From Bacteroidales bacterium (GTDB taxonomy: Bacteria > Bacteroidota > Bacteroidia > Bacteroidales > UBA932): 64,000 nt of DNA. Position 1 is the stretch's first letter, and every line of letters begins with the position of its first letter. Made by a program: the position numbers and the translations under genes. This document shows positions 25,255-35,073 of the stretch, piece after piece. The DNA lies in the NCBI GenBank assembly GCA_017429475.1, contig JAFROX010000005.1:1-64000 (forward strand), written 5' to 3'. The notes below the pieces were generated by a model, which saw only the letters and a list, made by a program, of their open reading frames with translations, was not told the DNA's origin and searched no databases.

Positions 25255-27891
25255 ATGGCAAGCACCAAATCCACAATGTCGCCGCTGATGCAGCAGTACT
25301 ACCAGATCAAGGCCCAGCACCCTGACTGCGTAATGTTCTTCCGCGTCGGTGACTTCTACGAGACCTTCGGAGAGGATGCCATCATCACCAGCAAGGTGCT
25401 CGGACTGGTGCTCACCCGCAAGGCCAGCGGCGGCGGCGCTTTCACGGAACTCGCCGGAGTGCCCCACCACGCCATCGACGTCTATCTCCCCAAAATGGTC
25501 AAGGCCGGCTACAAGGTGGCCGTCTGCGACCAACTGGAAGACCCGAAACTCACCAAAACTCTTGTCAAACGCGGCATCACCGAGCTCGTGACTCCCGGAG
25601 TCAGCTTCAACGACGGGCTGCTCACCGGCGGCGAGAACAACTGGCTCGCGGCCTGCTACTTCGAACAGCACAAGGCAGGAGTGGCTTTTCTGGACATCTC
25701 CACCGGCACCTTCAAGGCAGCAGAAGGAGACCGCCAGTACATAGACATCCTGCTCTCAGACTTCGCCCCCAAGGAGGTTCTTCTGCAGCAGGACATCATC
25801 CGCAATTCCGACAGCGAATTCGCACCTCTTGTGGAGCACATCCGCCACTCCCGCGCCTGCATAACGCCTATGCAGGAATGGGCCTTCAGCTACTCCAGCG
25901 CCCGTGCCCGTCTCCTGGCTCAGTTCAAGACCAGCAGCCTGAAGGGTTTCGGCATCGAAGAGCTGCAGTTCGCCACCGTGGCGGCATCTGCCATACTTTC
26001 ATACCTTGAACTCACCGAGCACACTTCGCTCGACCATATACGCAGCATCTCCCGCATCGACCGCGACAATTTCGTGTGGATAGACCGTTTCACCTTCCGC
26101 AACCTCGAGATTTTCGCGCCGCTGGTGCAGGAAGGCACTTCGCTGCTTCAGGTGATGGACCGCAACTGCTCTCCGATGGGTTCACGCCTGCTCAGGGAGT
26201 GGATTGCGATGCCTCTGAAGGATACGGCCGCCATCGCACGCAGGCAGGATGTCGTAGAGAGTCTCCACGACAATCCCGACACGCTGTCGGCCGTCAGGGA
26301 GGCCCTTGCAGACGTCGGTGACCTGGAGAGGATGATTTCCAAGGCAGCCGTGGGCCGTATCAGCCCCCGCGAAGTTCTCGCCCTGTGCAACGGTCTTCGC
26401 AGAATCACCGAAATAACACAGATCACCAGCCGGCTTGAGAAAGTGGCCGCACTCAGCTCAGGGATGGACGGATGTTCGCCCCTGTGCGACCTTATCGAAA
26501 AGACCGTATCCCCGCAGGCTGCAGCGCAGCTCGGCAAGGGCGACGTGATTGCCGAAGGGGTGGACGAAGAGCTGGACAACTACCGAAACACTCTCACCCA
26601 CAGCAAGGAGATACTGCTCGACATACAGCAGACCGAAAGGGAACGCACCGGCATCAGCAGCCTCAAGATAAGCTACAACAATGTCTTCGGATATTACCTC
26701 GAAGTGCGCAACACACACGCCGACAAAGTGCCTGAGGACTGGATCCGCAAGCAGACCCTGGTCAACGCCGAGCGATACATCACGCCGCAGCTCAAGGAAT
26801 ATGAGCAGACGATAATGGGTGCCGAGGAGCGCATCCTGGCCATCGAGACCCGCATCTACGGCGAACTCGTTGCGCAGATCCAGCAGAATGTGGCCGCAAT
26901 CCAGCGCGACGCGCAGCTCGTGGCACAGATCGACTGCCTGGCCAGCTTCGCTTTCCTCGCCTCAGAGAACAACTACTGCCGCCCCGTCGTAGACAACTCG
27001 CTCGACATCGACATAAAGGCCGGCCGCCATCCCGTCATCGAGACGATGATGGAGCCCGGCAGCGAATACGTGGCCAACGACCTGGCGATGAGCAACGACG
27101 GCCGCCAGATAATAATCCTCACCGGACCGAATATGTCCGGAAAATCGGCCCTGCTGCGCCAGACTGCCCTGATAATGCTGATGGCGCAGGTCGGCAGCTT
27201 CGTGCCGGCAGCCAGCGCCCGACTGGGCTACATCGACAAGCTGTTCACAAGAGTCGGAGCTTCCGACAACATCTCCCGCGGAGAATCTACCTTTATGGTT
27301 GAGATGAGCGAGACGGCCACCATCCTCAACAACCTGTCGCAGCGCTCCCTGGTGTTGCTCGACGAGATCGGCCGCGGCACGAGCACATACGACGGTATGT
27401 CCATAGCCTGGGCCATCGTCAGCTACCTGCACGAATTCCCCGGAGCGCCGAAAACCCTGTTCGCAACCCACTACCACGAACTCAACGAACTTGAGAATAT
27501 CTACGACCGTGTGGAAGACTTCCACATAGCCACCCGCGAGGCTGCAGGACAGGTGATTTTCCTGCGCAAGCTGACTCCCGGAGGTGTGGCTTCCAGCTTC
27601 GGAATCCACGTAGCGAAGATGGCCGGAGTGCCCGCGCCCGTAGTCGCTATCGCAGAGAAGAAACTCAAGACACTGGAGAGCGCAGAAAAGACGATGCAGC
27701 CGGCAGACAGCAGCACAGTGCTCGAAGAGCCTGCAGCCGCCCCGATGCAGCTGTCGCTCTACCAGCTCGACGATCCGCTGCTTGCGGAAATCCGCGACAT
27801 ACTCGAGAAAATTGACCTCAACAGTATGTCACCCCTCGATGCGTTCGACACTATCAGGACCATCAAGGACAAACTCAAAGGCAACTCCTAA
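25255..27891 (+). CDS. mutS: DNA mismatch repair protein MutS
   Basis: This 878-residue protein recognises mismatches and starts repair. The mismatch-binding domain carries the Phe-x-Glu motif as FFRVGDFYETFGEDA (about residues 24-38). The ATPase has TGPNMSGKSALLRQ (Walker A, near 624), DEIGRGTSTYDG (Walker B) and THYHEL. A C-terminal helical tail (MQLSLYQLDDPLLAEIRDIL) is of the MutS1 type. The length is normal. No mutL lies nearby. Confidence 0.97.
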   Translation: MASTKSTMSPLMQQYYQIKAQHPDCVMFFRVGDFYETFGEDAIITSKVLGLVLTRKASGGGAFTELAGVPHHAIDVYLPKMVKAGYKVAVCDQLEDPKLTKTLVKRGITELVTPGVSFNDGLLTGGENNWLAACYFEQHKAGVAFLDISTGTFKAAEGDRQYIDILLSDFAPKEVLLQQDIIRNSDSEFAPLVEHIRHSRACITPMQEWAFSYSSARARLLAQFKTSSLKGFGIEELQFATVAASAILSYLELTEHTSLDHIRSISRIDRDNFVWIDRFTFRNLEIFAPLVQEGTSLLQVMDRNCSPMGSRLLREWIAMPLKDTAAIARRQDVVESLHDNPDTLSAVREALADVGDLERMISKAAVGRISPREVLALCNGLRRITEITQITSRLEKVAALSSGMDGCSPLCDLIEKTVSPQAAAQLGKGDVIAEGVDEELDNYRNTLTHSKEILLDIQQTERERTGISSLKISYNNVFGYYLEVRNTHADKVPEDWIRKQTLVNAERYITPQLKEYEQTIMGAEERILAIETRIYGELVAQIQQNVAAIQRDAQLVAQIDCLASFAFLASENNYCRPVVDNSLDIDIKAGRHPVIETMMEPGSEYVANDLAMSNDGRQIIILTGPNMSGKSALLRQTALIMLMAQVGSFVPAASARLGYIDKLFTRVGASDNISRGESTFMVEMSETATILNNLSQRSLVLLDEIGRGTSTYDGMSIAWAIVSYLHEFPGAPKTLFATHYHELNELENIYDRVEDFHIATREAAGQVIFLRKLTPGGVASSFGIHVAKMAGVPAPVVAIAEKKLKTLESAEKTMQPADSSTVLEEPAAAPMQLSLYQLDDPLLAEIRDILEKIDLNSMSPLDAFDTIRTIKDKLKGNS

Positions 27892-27903
27892 ACAACTGAT
27901 TAT

Positions 27904-30243
27904 ATGCGAAAAATATTCATTGCGGCCATTGTTCTTCTGCTGGCCACGACAGCTTTTTCCCGCGACGTCATCGATCTCAGAAAATGGGACTTCCGGCTGG
28001 ATGCCGAATCGTCCTGGAGAGCAGTAACGATTCCCCACGATTTTCAGATGGAACTGCCCTGGGAAGAGGAAGCCGGAGGCGCGAGAGGTTTCAAGCGTAT
28101 GGAGACAGGCTGGCACAGCACTACCTTCAAGGCTGAGGCAGGATGGGAAGGACAGAGCGTGCTGCTCGATTTCGAGGGAGTAGGTATGGAAGCCGACATC
28201 TGGGTCAACGGACAGCCGGCCGGAGAGATTGACTATGGCTACATAGGCGGATGTTTCGACATCAGCGGCAAACTGCAGTACGGGAAGGAGAACACCATAC
28301 TTGTCAAGACCTTCACGGGCAAGGCTGAAAGTTCCCGCTGGTATACCGGAGGCGGGCTTTTCCGCCCGGTGCACCTGATAGTGAAGAGTCCCATTTCGAT
28401 AGCTGAAAAAGGCATCTACATTACCACACCGATGATTTCTCCCGAAAAGGCTGAAGTCAACCTGCAGATAACGATGGACGGCTACAGGGCCAGCACGGTC
28501 CCTGTCGATGCAGTCGTGGAAATCTTCGATCCGGACGGCAAGCTGGTCGCAGAAGCAAGGCACGCAGCCCCGCTGCGCAACAATCTGATGCACGTCGAGT
28601 TCAACATCTATCCGATATTCGTAGCCGAACCGAGGCTGTGGAGCTGCGAGGAACCCTGGCTCTATACAGCGAAAGTCACCCTGCTCAACGGCACCCGGGA
28701 ACTGGACTGCGTCAGCGAGCATTTCGGATTCCGCACCATCGAGTTCGACCAGGAATATGGATTCAGGCTCAACGGCAAGAAAGTCTTCCTGAAAGGAATC
28801 GCCAACCACCACGACCTGGGAGCCCTCGGTGCCGCCGTCTATGACGGAGCGCTGGAGCGTATGATAATCCGCCTCAAGGAGTTCGGCTTCAACCATATCC
28901 GCACATCGCACAACCCTTACTCGAAGTCGCTGCTGGACCTGGCTGACAAATACGGCATACTGGTGGTCGACGAACTCTACGACAAGTGGATGACAGAACC
29001 CGGTCAGTGGTGGATCGGCCGCTATCCTTTCACCGCGAGCTGGTTCAACCACGAGCGCGAATGGATCAAGCGAGACCGCAACCATCCCTGCGTGATTGCG
29101 TGGAGCCTGGGCAACGAGACGCAGAACGAGGAACGCCGCACCGGATTCCCCGGCACTTCGGACTGGGGAGTGACCACTTGGCGCGTGATGAAGACATTCG
29201 GACAGCGCTATGACGACACCAGACCATACACTGCTGCGATGCATCCCACCAGACGCGGCGGAATCTACAAGAACGACGACCGCTTCGATGTCGAGGTGTA
29301 TGCCCCCGAGCTTGCCTGCGCCACCGACTTCGCCTCGTTCAACTACCGCCATATGAACTACCAGCAGTATCTGGAGCACGACCCCTATCTGATCATCTAT
29401 CAAAGCGAAGCCACCACGAGCGAGCTTGCCGTGCCGTTCTTCAATATGGACTATGACCATATGATAGGTCTGGCATACTGGGGTGCCATTGAATATTGGG
29501 GCGAGTCTGACGGCTGGCCCAAGAAGGGATGGAACTATTCGTTCTTCAACAGCGCCCTCGAGCCCTATCCTCAGGCATATCTCATAAAGAGCGCTTTCGA
29601 CGACACCCCGCTTGTGCATATCGCAGTGGTGGACGGCACAAGGAGCCAGATTGAATGGAACGACGTGCTTTCCGGCAAGACTCCGATGAGCGAATCGTGG
29701 AACAGGGAGAAGGGCAGCCTTCAGCAGATATACACTTTCACCAATGCCGACGAAGTGGAGCTGTTCGTGAACGGCAGGAGCCTCGGCAGGCAGAAAAATG
29801 ACCGCAGCAGCCTTGAACGACGCAACGTCATCTTCTGGAAGGATGTTCCATACGGCAACGGCGGCAATGTCGTCGCAGTAGCCCGCAACGACGGACGGGA
29901 AGTGGCACGTCACAGGATAGAGACCACCGGCAAGGCAGTCGCACTGAAAGCCGTAAGGGAACATCTGCAGGGAGAACTCGAATATGTCAGGATCTACGCC
30001 GTGGATTCGAAGGGCCGGACTGTTCAAGGCGCTGACGTGCCGGTTCTCTTCGAACTGACAGGTTCAGGAGAGATTGTCGCCATCGACAACCAGGACCACT
30101 ACACCGACGAACTGTTCGACGTGAATCCCAAGGCGATGCACAATGGCTTCGTGATGGCCATAGTGCGCAAAGGCCCGTCCGGCGCAACGCTCAGAGCGTC
30201 TGCCAAAGGGCTTAAACCTGCAAGTGTAGAGATTGCTGACTAG
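27904..30243 (+). CDS. Glycoside hydrolase family 2, beta-galactosidase-like, secreted
   Basis: A 779-residue protein with a signal peptide (TTAFSRDV, cleavage near residue 19). The order is a sugar-binding jelly roll (about 25-160), an immunoglobulin-like domain (about 165-275), a TIM barrel (about 280-560) and a C-terminal DUF4982-like region. The acid/base glutamate is in AWSLGNETQNE and the nucleophile in IIYQSEATTSE. It should remove non-reducing galactose or a related sugar in the periplasm. It follows mutS by 12 nt and shows no linked susC/susD. The exact substrate is not predictable. Confidence 0.88.
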   Translation: MRKIFIAAIVLLLATTAFSRDVIDLRKWDFRLDAESSWRAVTIPHDFQMELPWEEEAGGARGFKRMETGWHSTTFKAEAGWEGQSVLLDFEGVGMEADIWVNGQPAGEIDYGYIGGCFDISGKLQYGKENTILVKTFTGKAESSRWYTGGGLFRPVHLIVKSPISIAEKGIYITTPMISPEKAEVNLQITMDGYRASTVPVDAVVEIFDPDGKLVAEARHAAPLRNNLMHVEFNIYPIFVAEPRLWSCEEPWLYTAKVTLLNGTRELDCVSEHFGFRTIEFDQEYGFRLNGKKVFLKGIANHHDLGALGAAVYDGALERMIIRLKEFGFNHIRTSHNPYSKSLLDLADKYGILVVDELYDKWMTEPGQWWIGRYPFTASWFNHEREWIKRDRNHPCVIAWSLGNETQNEERRTGFPGTSDWGVTTWRVMKTFGQRYDDTRPYTAAMHPTRRGGIYKNDDRFDVEVYAPELACATDFASFNYRHMNYQQYLEHDPYLIIYQSEATTSELAVPFFNMDYDHMIGLAYWGAIEYWGESDGWPKKGWNYSFFNSALEPYPQAYLIKSAFDDTPLVHIAVVDGTRSQIEWNDVLSGKTPMSESWNREKGSLQQIYTFTNADEVELFVNGRSLGRQKNDRSSLERRNVIFWKDVPYGNGGNVVAVARNDGREVARHRIETTGKAVALKAVREHLQGELEYVRIYAVDSKGRTVQGADVPVLFELTGSGEIVAIDNQDHYTDELFDVNPKAMHNGFVMAIVRKGPSGATLRASAKGLKPASVEIAD

Positions 30244-30950
30244 GCGAGTTCGAGGGCTACCTGCGCCATATTCATAAAGCCGCTCTGGCGCTCCTCCACA
30301 GGGATTTCTTCTTTCGTGATGACGCTGTTCGAAATGGTGCAGATTGCCAGGGCTTTCTTGCCGCAGCGCTGTGCCATAAGGTACAGTGCCACCGCCTCCA
30401 TCTCTATGCCGAGAAGTCCGAGTTCGTTGCAGATGGCCACCTCGTCATTGTCGGCATAATAGGTGTCGCTGCTCATTATGTCCCCACAGAAGAATACATA
30501 GTTGCCGGCCTTGCAGACCTCCACTGCACGTTCAAAAAGTTCCTCATCGGCGGAAACATATCCGGGCGCGTTTCCGTTCTTCGAGTAGAAGTTCATGAAA
30601 TTCGTGTTGGAATAGGCTCTCTGGCCGATGATGAGACTGCGCAGAGGAACGGCTTCGCTCACTCCGCCCATAGTGCCGACCCTGATGATCTGGTCGACGT
30701 CATAGTAGTTGAACAGCTCGTATGAATAGATGCCTATCGAAGGCTGTCCCATGCCGCTGGCCATTACGGTGACAGGCTTGTCCTTGTAGGTGCCGGTATA
30801 TCCCTGCACTCCGCGGATGTTGTTCACAAGCACGGGGTTTTCGAGGAAACGGTCGGTGATCGCCTTGCTGCGGAGGGGGTCTCCGGGCATTATCACGGTC
30901 TTTGCTATCTGACCTTCTGCTGCTGCGATGTGCGGGGTGGGTATCGGCAT
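30240..30950 (-). CDS. deoD: Purine nucleoside phosphorylase, DeoD type
   Basis: A 236-residue hexameric-type phosphorylase cleaving purine (deoxy)nucleosides to base and (deoxy)ribose 1-phosphate. MPGDPLRSKAI (about 21-31), MASGMGQPSIGIYSYEL, RVGTMGG and GIEMEAVALY (substrate ribose binding) are family motifs. SNSVITKEEIPVEERQ gives the C-terminal loop. It overlaps the convergent hydrolase gene by 4 bp and lies 12 nt after the MscS gene, with which it may be co-transcribed. Confidence 0.95.
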   Translation of the reverse strand: MPIPTPHIAAAEGQIAKTVIMPGDPLRSKAITDRFLENPVLVNNIRGVQGYTGTYKDKPVTVMASGMGQPSIGIYSYELFNYYDVDQIIRVGTMGGVSEAVPLRSLIIGQRAYSNTNFMNFYSKNGNAPGYVSADEELFERAVEVCKAGNYVFFCGDIMSSDTYYADNDEVAICNELGLLGIEMEAVALYLMAQRCGKKALAICTISNSVITKEEIPVEERQSGFMNMAQVALELA

Positions 30951-30962
30951 AATAGTATGGTT

Positions 30963-31895
30963 TTATTGCTGCTTGATGTGGACGTCCATCTGGGGGAACG
31001 GGAAGTGGATGCCCTTCTTGGGCAGCTCGGTGTATATTGCGTTGTTGATGTCGAAGTATACTGCCCAGTAGTCTTCGGTCTTCACCCAGGCTCTCGCTAT
31101 GAACTCGAGGCTGCTGTCCTTCATTGCTGAAAGCCCTACGAAGGGGTCGTCAGCGTGGGTGGTGGTGCTGTCGAGGATGCGGCCGTCGGCCTTTATAATC
31201 CTCATAATCTCATCCCTGACCTGGATGCTGTCGCTGCCGTAAGGCACATTGACGGTCCATTCCACTCTTCTGGCATTCTGGGCTGAGTAGTTTATGATGT
31301 TGCCGTTCGACAGCGCGCCGTTGGGGATTATGACGGTCTTGTTGTCGCGGGTGAGTATGGTCGTGGTGATGATGTTCATCGAGGTGACCGTGCCGGTGGT
31401 TCCCTGGGCCTCGATGTAGTCTCCGGACTTGAAGGGTTTGAACACGAGGAGTATGATGCCGCCGGCAAAGTTCTGCACCGTGCCGCTCAGGGACATTCCA
31501 ATGGCCATTCCGCCCGCTGCCAGAAGGGCAGCGATGCTGGTGGTGTTGATGCCGAGGGCACCTATGCAGATCACTATCAGAAGCACCCAGAGTATGATGG
31601 CTACCAGGCTTTCGGTGAAGGTCAGCACTGTCCGGTCGGGAGACTGGCGCTTCATCATACGCTTGTGCACGGCCTTGCGGATCTGTTTGATGACCCAGGC
31701 TCCTATTATGAATATGGCAAGCGCCGCCAGCAGCTTCAGGCCGAAACGGACAAGGACGTCGGTGAGGGAGTGCAGGATTTCATCGGGAGACTTGTTGATG
31801 AGAGCCTCTCTGGCCGCTTCGGCGTCTGCCGCCAGTGAATCGGCGAGCGCCTGGGCCGCTGCATCCTGCAGAAAAATGAAATTGAAGATTGTCAT
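30963..31895 (-). CDS. Mechanosensitive channel, MscS family
   Basis: A protein of about 310 residues with three hydrophobic helices (about 50-75, 90-115 and 120-150) followed by the MscS beta domain. The pore helix carries GMAIGMSLSGTVQNFAGGIILLVFKPFKSGD, and IIPNGALSNGNIINYS is the conserved beta-domain block. It should open under membrane tension to release solutes. A TAATTTTG box at 31908-31901 lies 5 nt before the ATG at 31895. I therefore prefer this start over an ATG at 31913 that would precede the promoter. Confidence 0.9.
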   Translation of the reverse strand: MTIFNFIFLQDAAAQALADSLAADAEAAREALINKSPDEILHSLTDVLVRFGLKLLAALAIFIIGAWVIKQIRKAVHKRMMKRQSPDRTVLTFTESLVAIILWVLLIVICIGALGINTTSIAALLAAGGMAIGMSLSGTVQNFAGGIILLVFKPFKSGDYIEAQGTTGTVTSMNIITTTILTRDNKTVIIPNGALSNGNIINYSAQNARRVEWTVNVPYGSDSIQVRDEIMRIIKADGRILDSTTTHADDPFVGLSAMKDSSLEFIARAWVKTEDYWAVYFDINNAIYTELPKKGIHFPFPQMDVHIKQQ

Positions 31896-31900
31896 AGGTA

Positions 31901-31908
31901 CAAAATTA
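31901..31908 (-). promoter_or_regulatory. -7 box of MscS gene
   Basis: On the minus strand TAATTTTG matches TAnnTTTG and ends 5 nt before the preferred start codon, another near-leaderless case. No clear -33 element is seen. Confidence 0.5.
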
Positions 31909-31953
31909 GGCATTTTTTAGCGGAATCTTTTCATAACTTTACGCACATAAATA

Positions 31954-33255
31954 ATGAAAATACCCTTGACAGCTATGCGTATCAAAAGATTTCTTCTGGC
32001 AACCCTTGCCTTGACCGTCGCATTTTTCTCAGCACAGGCTCAGAAAGTGCATAACCCCGAATACGAAGCGTTCCTGAGAGAGAACCCTTTCCGTTCAGGC
32101 ATCAATACCGACGGCTACGAGGGAGGTCCCTATGCCAACACCCCTGCCCCCAAGGGCTACAAAGCGTTCTACATCAGCCACTACGGCCGCCACGGTTCCC
32201 GTTCGAACTGGGATGAGGCCAATTACAAGGCTCTTATCGAGTCTCTCGAGAAGGCCGATGCAGCAGGCATACTGAAAGCTGACGGAAGGACCGTGCTCGA
32301 AAGGGCAAGACAGTGTCTTGTCGCCCACAACGGAATGGACGGCCGCCTGACGCCTCCCGGCGCACGTGAGCACCGCGGCATCGCCGAAAGGATGTACAAG
32401 CGATTCCCCGACGTGTTCAAGAAGGGCAGCAAGAACATACGCGTCATTTCCAGCACCGTCCCGCGCGTGCTTATCAGTATGACCGCATTCACCGACCGCC
32501 TCACCGAGCTTGACCCGAAATTTGAGATTTCTTGGGACGCAGGCGAGACCTATCAGAAATACATCGATCCCGAGGTTGAAAGTTTCAGCAGGGAAATGTA
32601 TCAGGAAATGTCCAAAGTAGAGATGGACCGCACCGATTCCACCGCATTCCTGGCAAGGTTCTTCACCGATACAAAGAAAGCTTCAGAGATCGTCGGCCGT
32701 TTCTCACGCTTCGAGAGCCAGGTCTTCGCGGTTGCAAGGATTACGGCTTCTTTCGAGCTTGAAGACATATTCCCCCTGCTTCCCGAGGAGAGCATCTACA
32801 ACAACTGGGCACGCAACAATATCTCACTCTATCTCGGCCAGGCCAACTCAAAGGCTTTCAGCCATAACCGAATGCCGCCGGCATTGCTCACGGTGAAGGA
32901 TATCGTGGACAAGGCTGACGAGGTTCTCGCCGACACTTCGAAGGACGCTCTCTGCGCCGACCTGCGTTTCGGTCACGACTATCCTTTCATTGCGATGTGC
33001 TCCGCTATGGGCCTTGAAGGAATAGGCCAGCAGCTCGACACCGACGAGATCAACCTCAAATGGTTCGGTCCCTGGTACACTCCTTTCGCAGCCAACCTCC
33101 AGATGATTTTCTACAAGAACAAGAAAGGCGGCGACATCCTCGTGAAGTTCCTCGTGAACGAGCGCGAGACAGGCCTGATGGGTGTCGAACCCGTCAGCGG
33201 CCCCTACTATCGCTGGAGCGACGTGAGAAGAAAGTTCACTTCGCTGAAGTACTAA
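31954..33255 (+). CDS. Histidine-type phosphatase, MINPP/phytase-like
   Basis: A 433-residue secreted protein with a signal peptide ending in FFSAQA. An internal ATG at 31975 gives a more usual signal and may be the real start. The catalytic RHGSRSN motif is at about residue 74 (YISHYGRHGSRSNWD), and the proton donor motif is the HD of DLRFGHDYPF near residue 344. This is the branch 2 histidine phosphatase layout seen in Bacteroides inositol-polyphosphate phosphatases. The substrate may be phytate or another phosphate ester. The C-terminus is followed by a 22-bp scar and a strong terminator. Confidence 0.85.
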   Translation: MKIPLTAMRIKRFLLATLALTVAFFSAQAQKVHNPEYEAFLRENPFRSGINTDGYEGGPYANTPAPKGYKAFYISHYGRHGSRSNWDEANYKALIESLEKADAAGILKADGRTVLERARQCLVAHNGMDGRLTPPGAREHRGIAERMYKRFPDVFKKGSKNIRVISSTVPRVLISMTAFTDRLTELDPKFEISWDAGETYQKYIDPEVESFSREMYQEMSKVEMDRTDSTAFLARFFTDTKKASEIVGRFSRFESQVFAVARITASFELEDIFPLLPEESIYNNWARNNISLYLGQANSKAFSHNRMPPALLTVKDIVDKADEVLADTSKDALCADLRFGHDYPFIAMCSAMGLEGIGQQLDTDEINLKWFGPWYTPFAANLQMIFYKNKKGGDILVKFLVNERETGLMGVEPVSGPYYRWSDVRRKFTSLKY

Positions 33256-33263
33256 ACTGACTC

Positions 33264-33285
33264 TGCCCGGAATTCAAGATGTAAC
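33264..33285 (+). repeat. 22-bp copy of the 3' end of the PldA-like gene
   Basis: TGCCCGGAATTCAAGATGTA plus AC here is identical to the last codons, stop codon and next base of the barrel gene whose 3' end lies at 23562-23583 on the minus strand. A match of this length is unlikely by chance in 64 kb. It looks like the residue of a deleted paralogue or of a recombination event. Confidence 0.7.
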
Positions 33286-33300
33286 ACATACCAAAACAAA

Positions 33301-33327
33301 GAAGGCCGGCTGATGAAGCCGGCCTTC
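33301..33327. terminator. Bidirectional terminator hairpin
   Basis: A perfect 10-bp GC-rich stem (GAAGGCCGGC, loop TGATGAA, GCCGGCCTTC) stands between the converging phosphatase and lipoprotein genes. A-rich bases precede it and a T-rich stretch follows, so it can end transcripts from both sides. Confidence 0.85.
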
Positions 33328-33348
33328 TTCGTTTCATAAGGACGAATC

Positions 33349-34992
33349 CTACTGAACCTTTGCGAACTCTACGTCGGTAGCAGCGCGGTTGGCAAGCTTG
33401 CTGTCAGCAGAAGCAGCCTTGATCTCGTTCTGTGCAGCCTGGGCGTTGCCGCGGCGGGCGGCGATGATGGCGCGCTCGTATGCTGAAACGGGATCGGTAC
33501 CCTTCAGCACGTTGGCAGCCTTGTCAAGCTGGTTGGAAAGGATGAATGCAAGACCTTCGTTGGCGTCACCGGTACCCTCGAGTTTCTGGGCGGCCTGTGC
33601 ATAGCTGCCGTTGAGGATGTCAATGATGGCTGAGTTGCGTTTTGCATTCGGGCACTCGGTGCTTGCGAACAGACGGGCAGCCTCGGTGTAGTTGCCTTCG
33701 CGGAGTGCGATCACACCCTTGAGGTTGGTCACGCAACCGTCAGTACTCTTGACTGAAGCAAGCGCGTCCTTGGCAGAAGCAAGGTCGCCTGCGTCAAGGA
33801 AGGTAACTGCAGAGTTGAAACGGGCGCGGTCGCTGTTGAACTTCTGGATGGCCTGACGGTAGATGGCCTGCCTTGCAACAGGATTCTCGACCAGTGTGGC
33901 TGCACGGAGGAGAGCCTCCTCGTCCAGAACGTCGATATTGCTGTTCACGAGAGCGGTCAGCTCTTCGGGAGTGTAGTTCTTGAACTCTACGTTGGTGATG
34001 AAACGTGCACGGCGGAGTTCAGGAAGAACGTTGTTTGCAAGTGACTTGTAGACAGATGACATGTTCTTGATCTCGTACTCGCGGACTGCAGGGTCGCTGT
34101 ACATTGAAAGGACGCGGAGGATGAGGTCTTTGTCCTCGATGTTAGAGGCGGTAACCAGCTCCTTGAAGCCTTCCCAGTCCTCACCGATGCTCTGACCGTT
34201 GACTGCGCCAGTCTCTAGATTCTTCGATATGGTCTTGAACGCCTTTTCGGCAGAAGCCTCACGTTTCTGTGAAAGAACATTGTTCTTGCCTTCAGGACCA
34301 TCCGGAGATGCATAGGCAACGATGTCGGTGCCGAGGATTGTGCGGCGCTCGTCGTTCATCACGTCGGCAACTGCGGCCTTGTAGTCCTTGATTCCAGTTG
34401 AATTCAGCTGGCTTGAACGTACGTCGGCGCTGTTGATGAGATAGAGAATCTGAGCTTCAACTTCCTCAGGAATTACCTCTTTATATTCATCGGCCATAAG
34501 ATGGTATGCACCGTTCTCGTTTACGAGCATATAGGTGGTGTTGGCACCGTCAGCGATCTTGATCTCGCCGGGGAACTCGAACTCACGGCCCTTGTAGAGA
34601 ACTTTGGCGCGTGCCACGAGAACTGACTTCTCCATACCGGGAACATATTTGAAATTGACGTGTTCACGGATTGAGGCGCCGTCCTTTGACACCATCTTAT
34701 AGTTTTCGGTAACCTTCTGGCCCTGATACTCGAACGGTGCGCCTTCCACTTCACCGCCCATATACTTGAGGACGGGAACAACTGTAAGGCGGGCCTTCGG
34801 GAGGAAGTAATCTGCCGGGAAATCAACCGTCACATCTGCATCGATGTTGCCTGCCACTACCTGAAGAACTTCAGGATTACAAGAAATCTTCACCTGCTCT
34901 GCCAGTTCAGCCATCTTTGCTGCATTGTTGCAGGATACGAGTGCGAAAGCTGCAACTCCAAGAGCCAAAATGTTTCTAAAAATTCTTTTCAT
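33349..34992 (-). CDS. Lipoprotein with OmpA-like and helical repeat regions
   Basis: A 547-residue lipoprotein (signal ending AFALVSC near residue 21). The N-terminal 200 residues are beta-rich. The middle part (ILGTDIVAYASPDGPEGKNNVLSQKREASAEKAF) looks like an OmpA/MotB-type peptidoglycan-binding motif. The C-terminal third consists of TPR-like helical pairs (GNYTEAARLFASTECPNAKRNSAIIDILNGSYAQAAQKL). A well-formed promoter upstream suggests solid expression. It is a conserved Bacteroidales envelope protein type. I know no biochemical role for it. Confidence 0.75.
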   Translation of the reverse strand: MKRIFRNILALGVAAFALVSCNNAAKMAELAEQVKISCNPEVLQVVAGNIDADVTVDFPADYFLPKARLTVVPVLKYMGGEVEGAPFEYQGQKVTENYKMVSKDGASIREHVNFKYVPGMEKSVLVARAKVLYKGREFEFPGEIKIADGANTTYMLVNENGAYHLMADEYKEVIPEEVEAQILYLINSADVRSSQLNSTGIKDYKAAVADVMNDERRTILGTDIVAYASPDGPEGKNNVLSQKREASAEKAFKTISKNLETGAVNGQSIGEDWEGFKELVTASNIEDKDLILRVLSMYSDPAVREYEIKNMSSVYKSLANNVLPELRRARFITNVEFKNYTPEELTALVNSNIDVLDEEALLRAATLVENPVARQAIYRQAIQKFNSDRARFNSAVTFLDAGDLASAKDALASVKSTDGCVTNLKGVIALREGNYTEAARLFASTECPNAKRNSAIIDILNGSYAQAAQKLEGTGDANEGLAFILSNQLDKAANVLKGTDPVSAYERAIIAARRGNAQAAQNEIKAASADSKLANRAATDVEFAKVQ

Positions 34993-35035
34993 GCAATTGT
35001 TATTTATTATTGTTGATATTATCACTAATGACTTA

Positions 35036-35067
35036 CAAAAGTAACATTCTTAACCTAATAATTCAAA
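35036..35067 (-). promoter_or_regulatory. Promoter of the repeat-rich lipoprotein gene
   Basis: On the minus strand TTTG (35067-35064), a 20-nt spacer and TACTTTTG (35043-35036) give an exact match to the -33/-7 pattern. The leader would be about 40 nt and is AT-rich. Confidence 0.8.
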
Positions 35068-35073
35068 TTTTTG

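Noticed and set aside
27829..30027. Long open frame antisense to the GH2 gene (732 codons)
   Set aside because: It mirrors the codon phase of the GH2 gene, has no recognisable domain or start signals, and the plus-strand protein has complete GH2 motifs.
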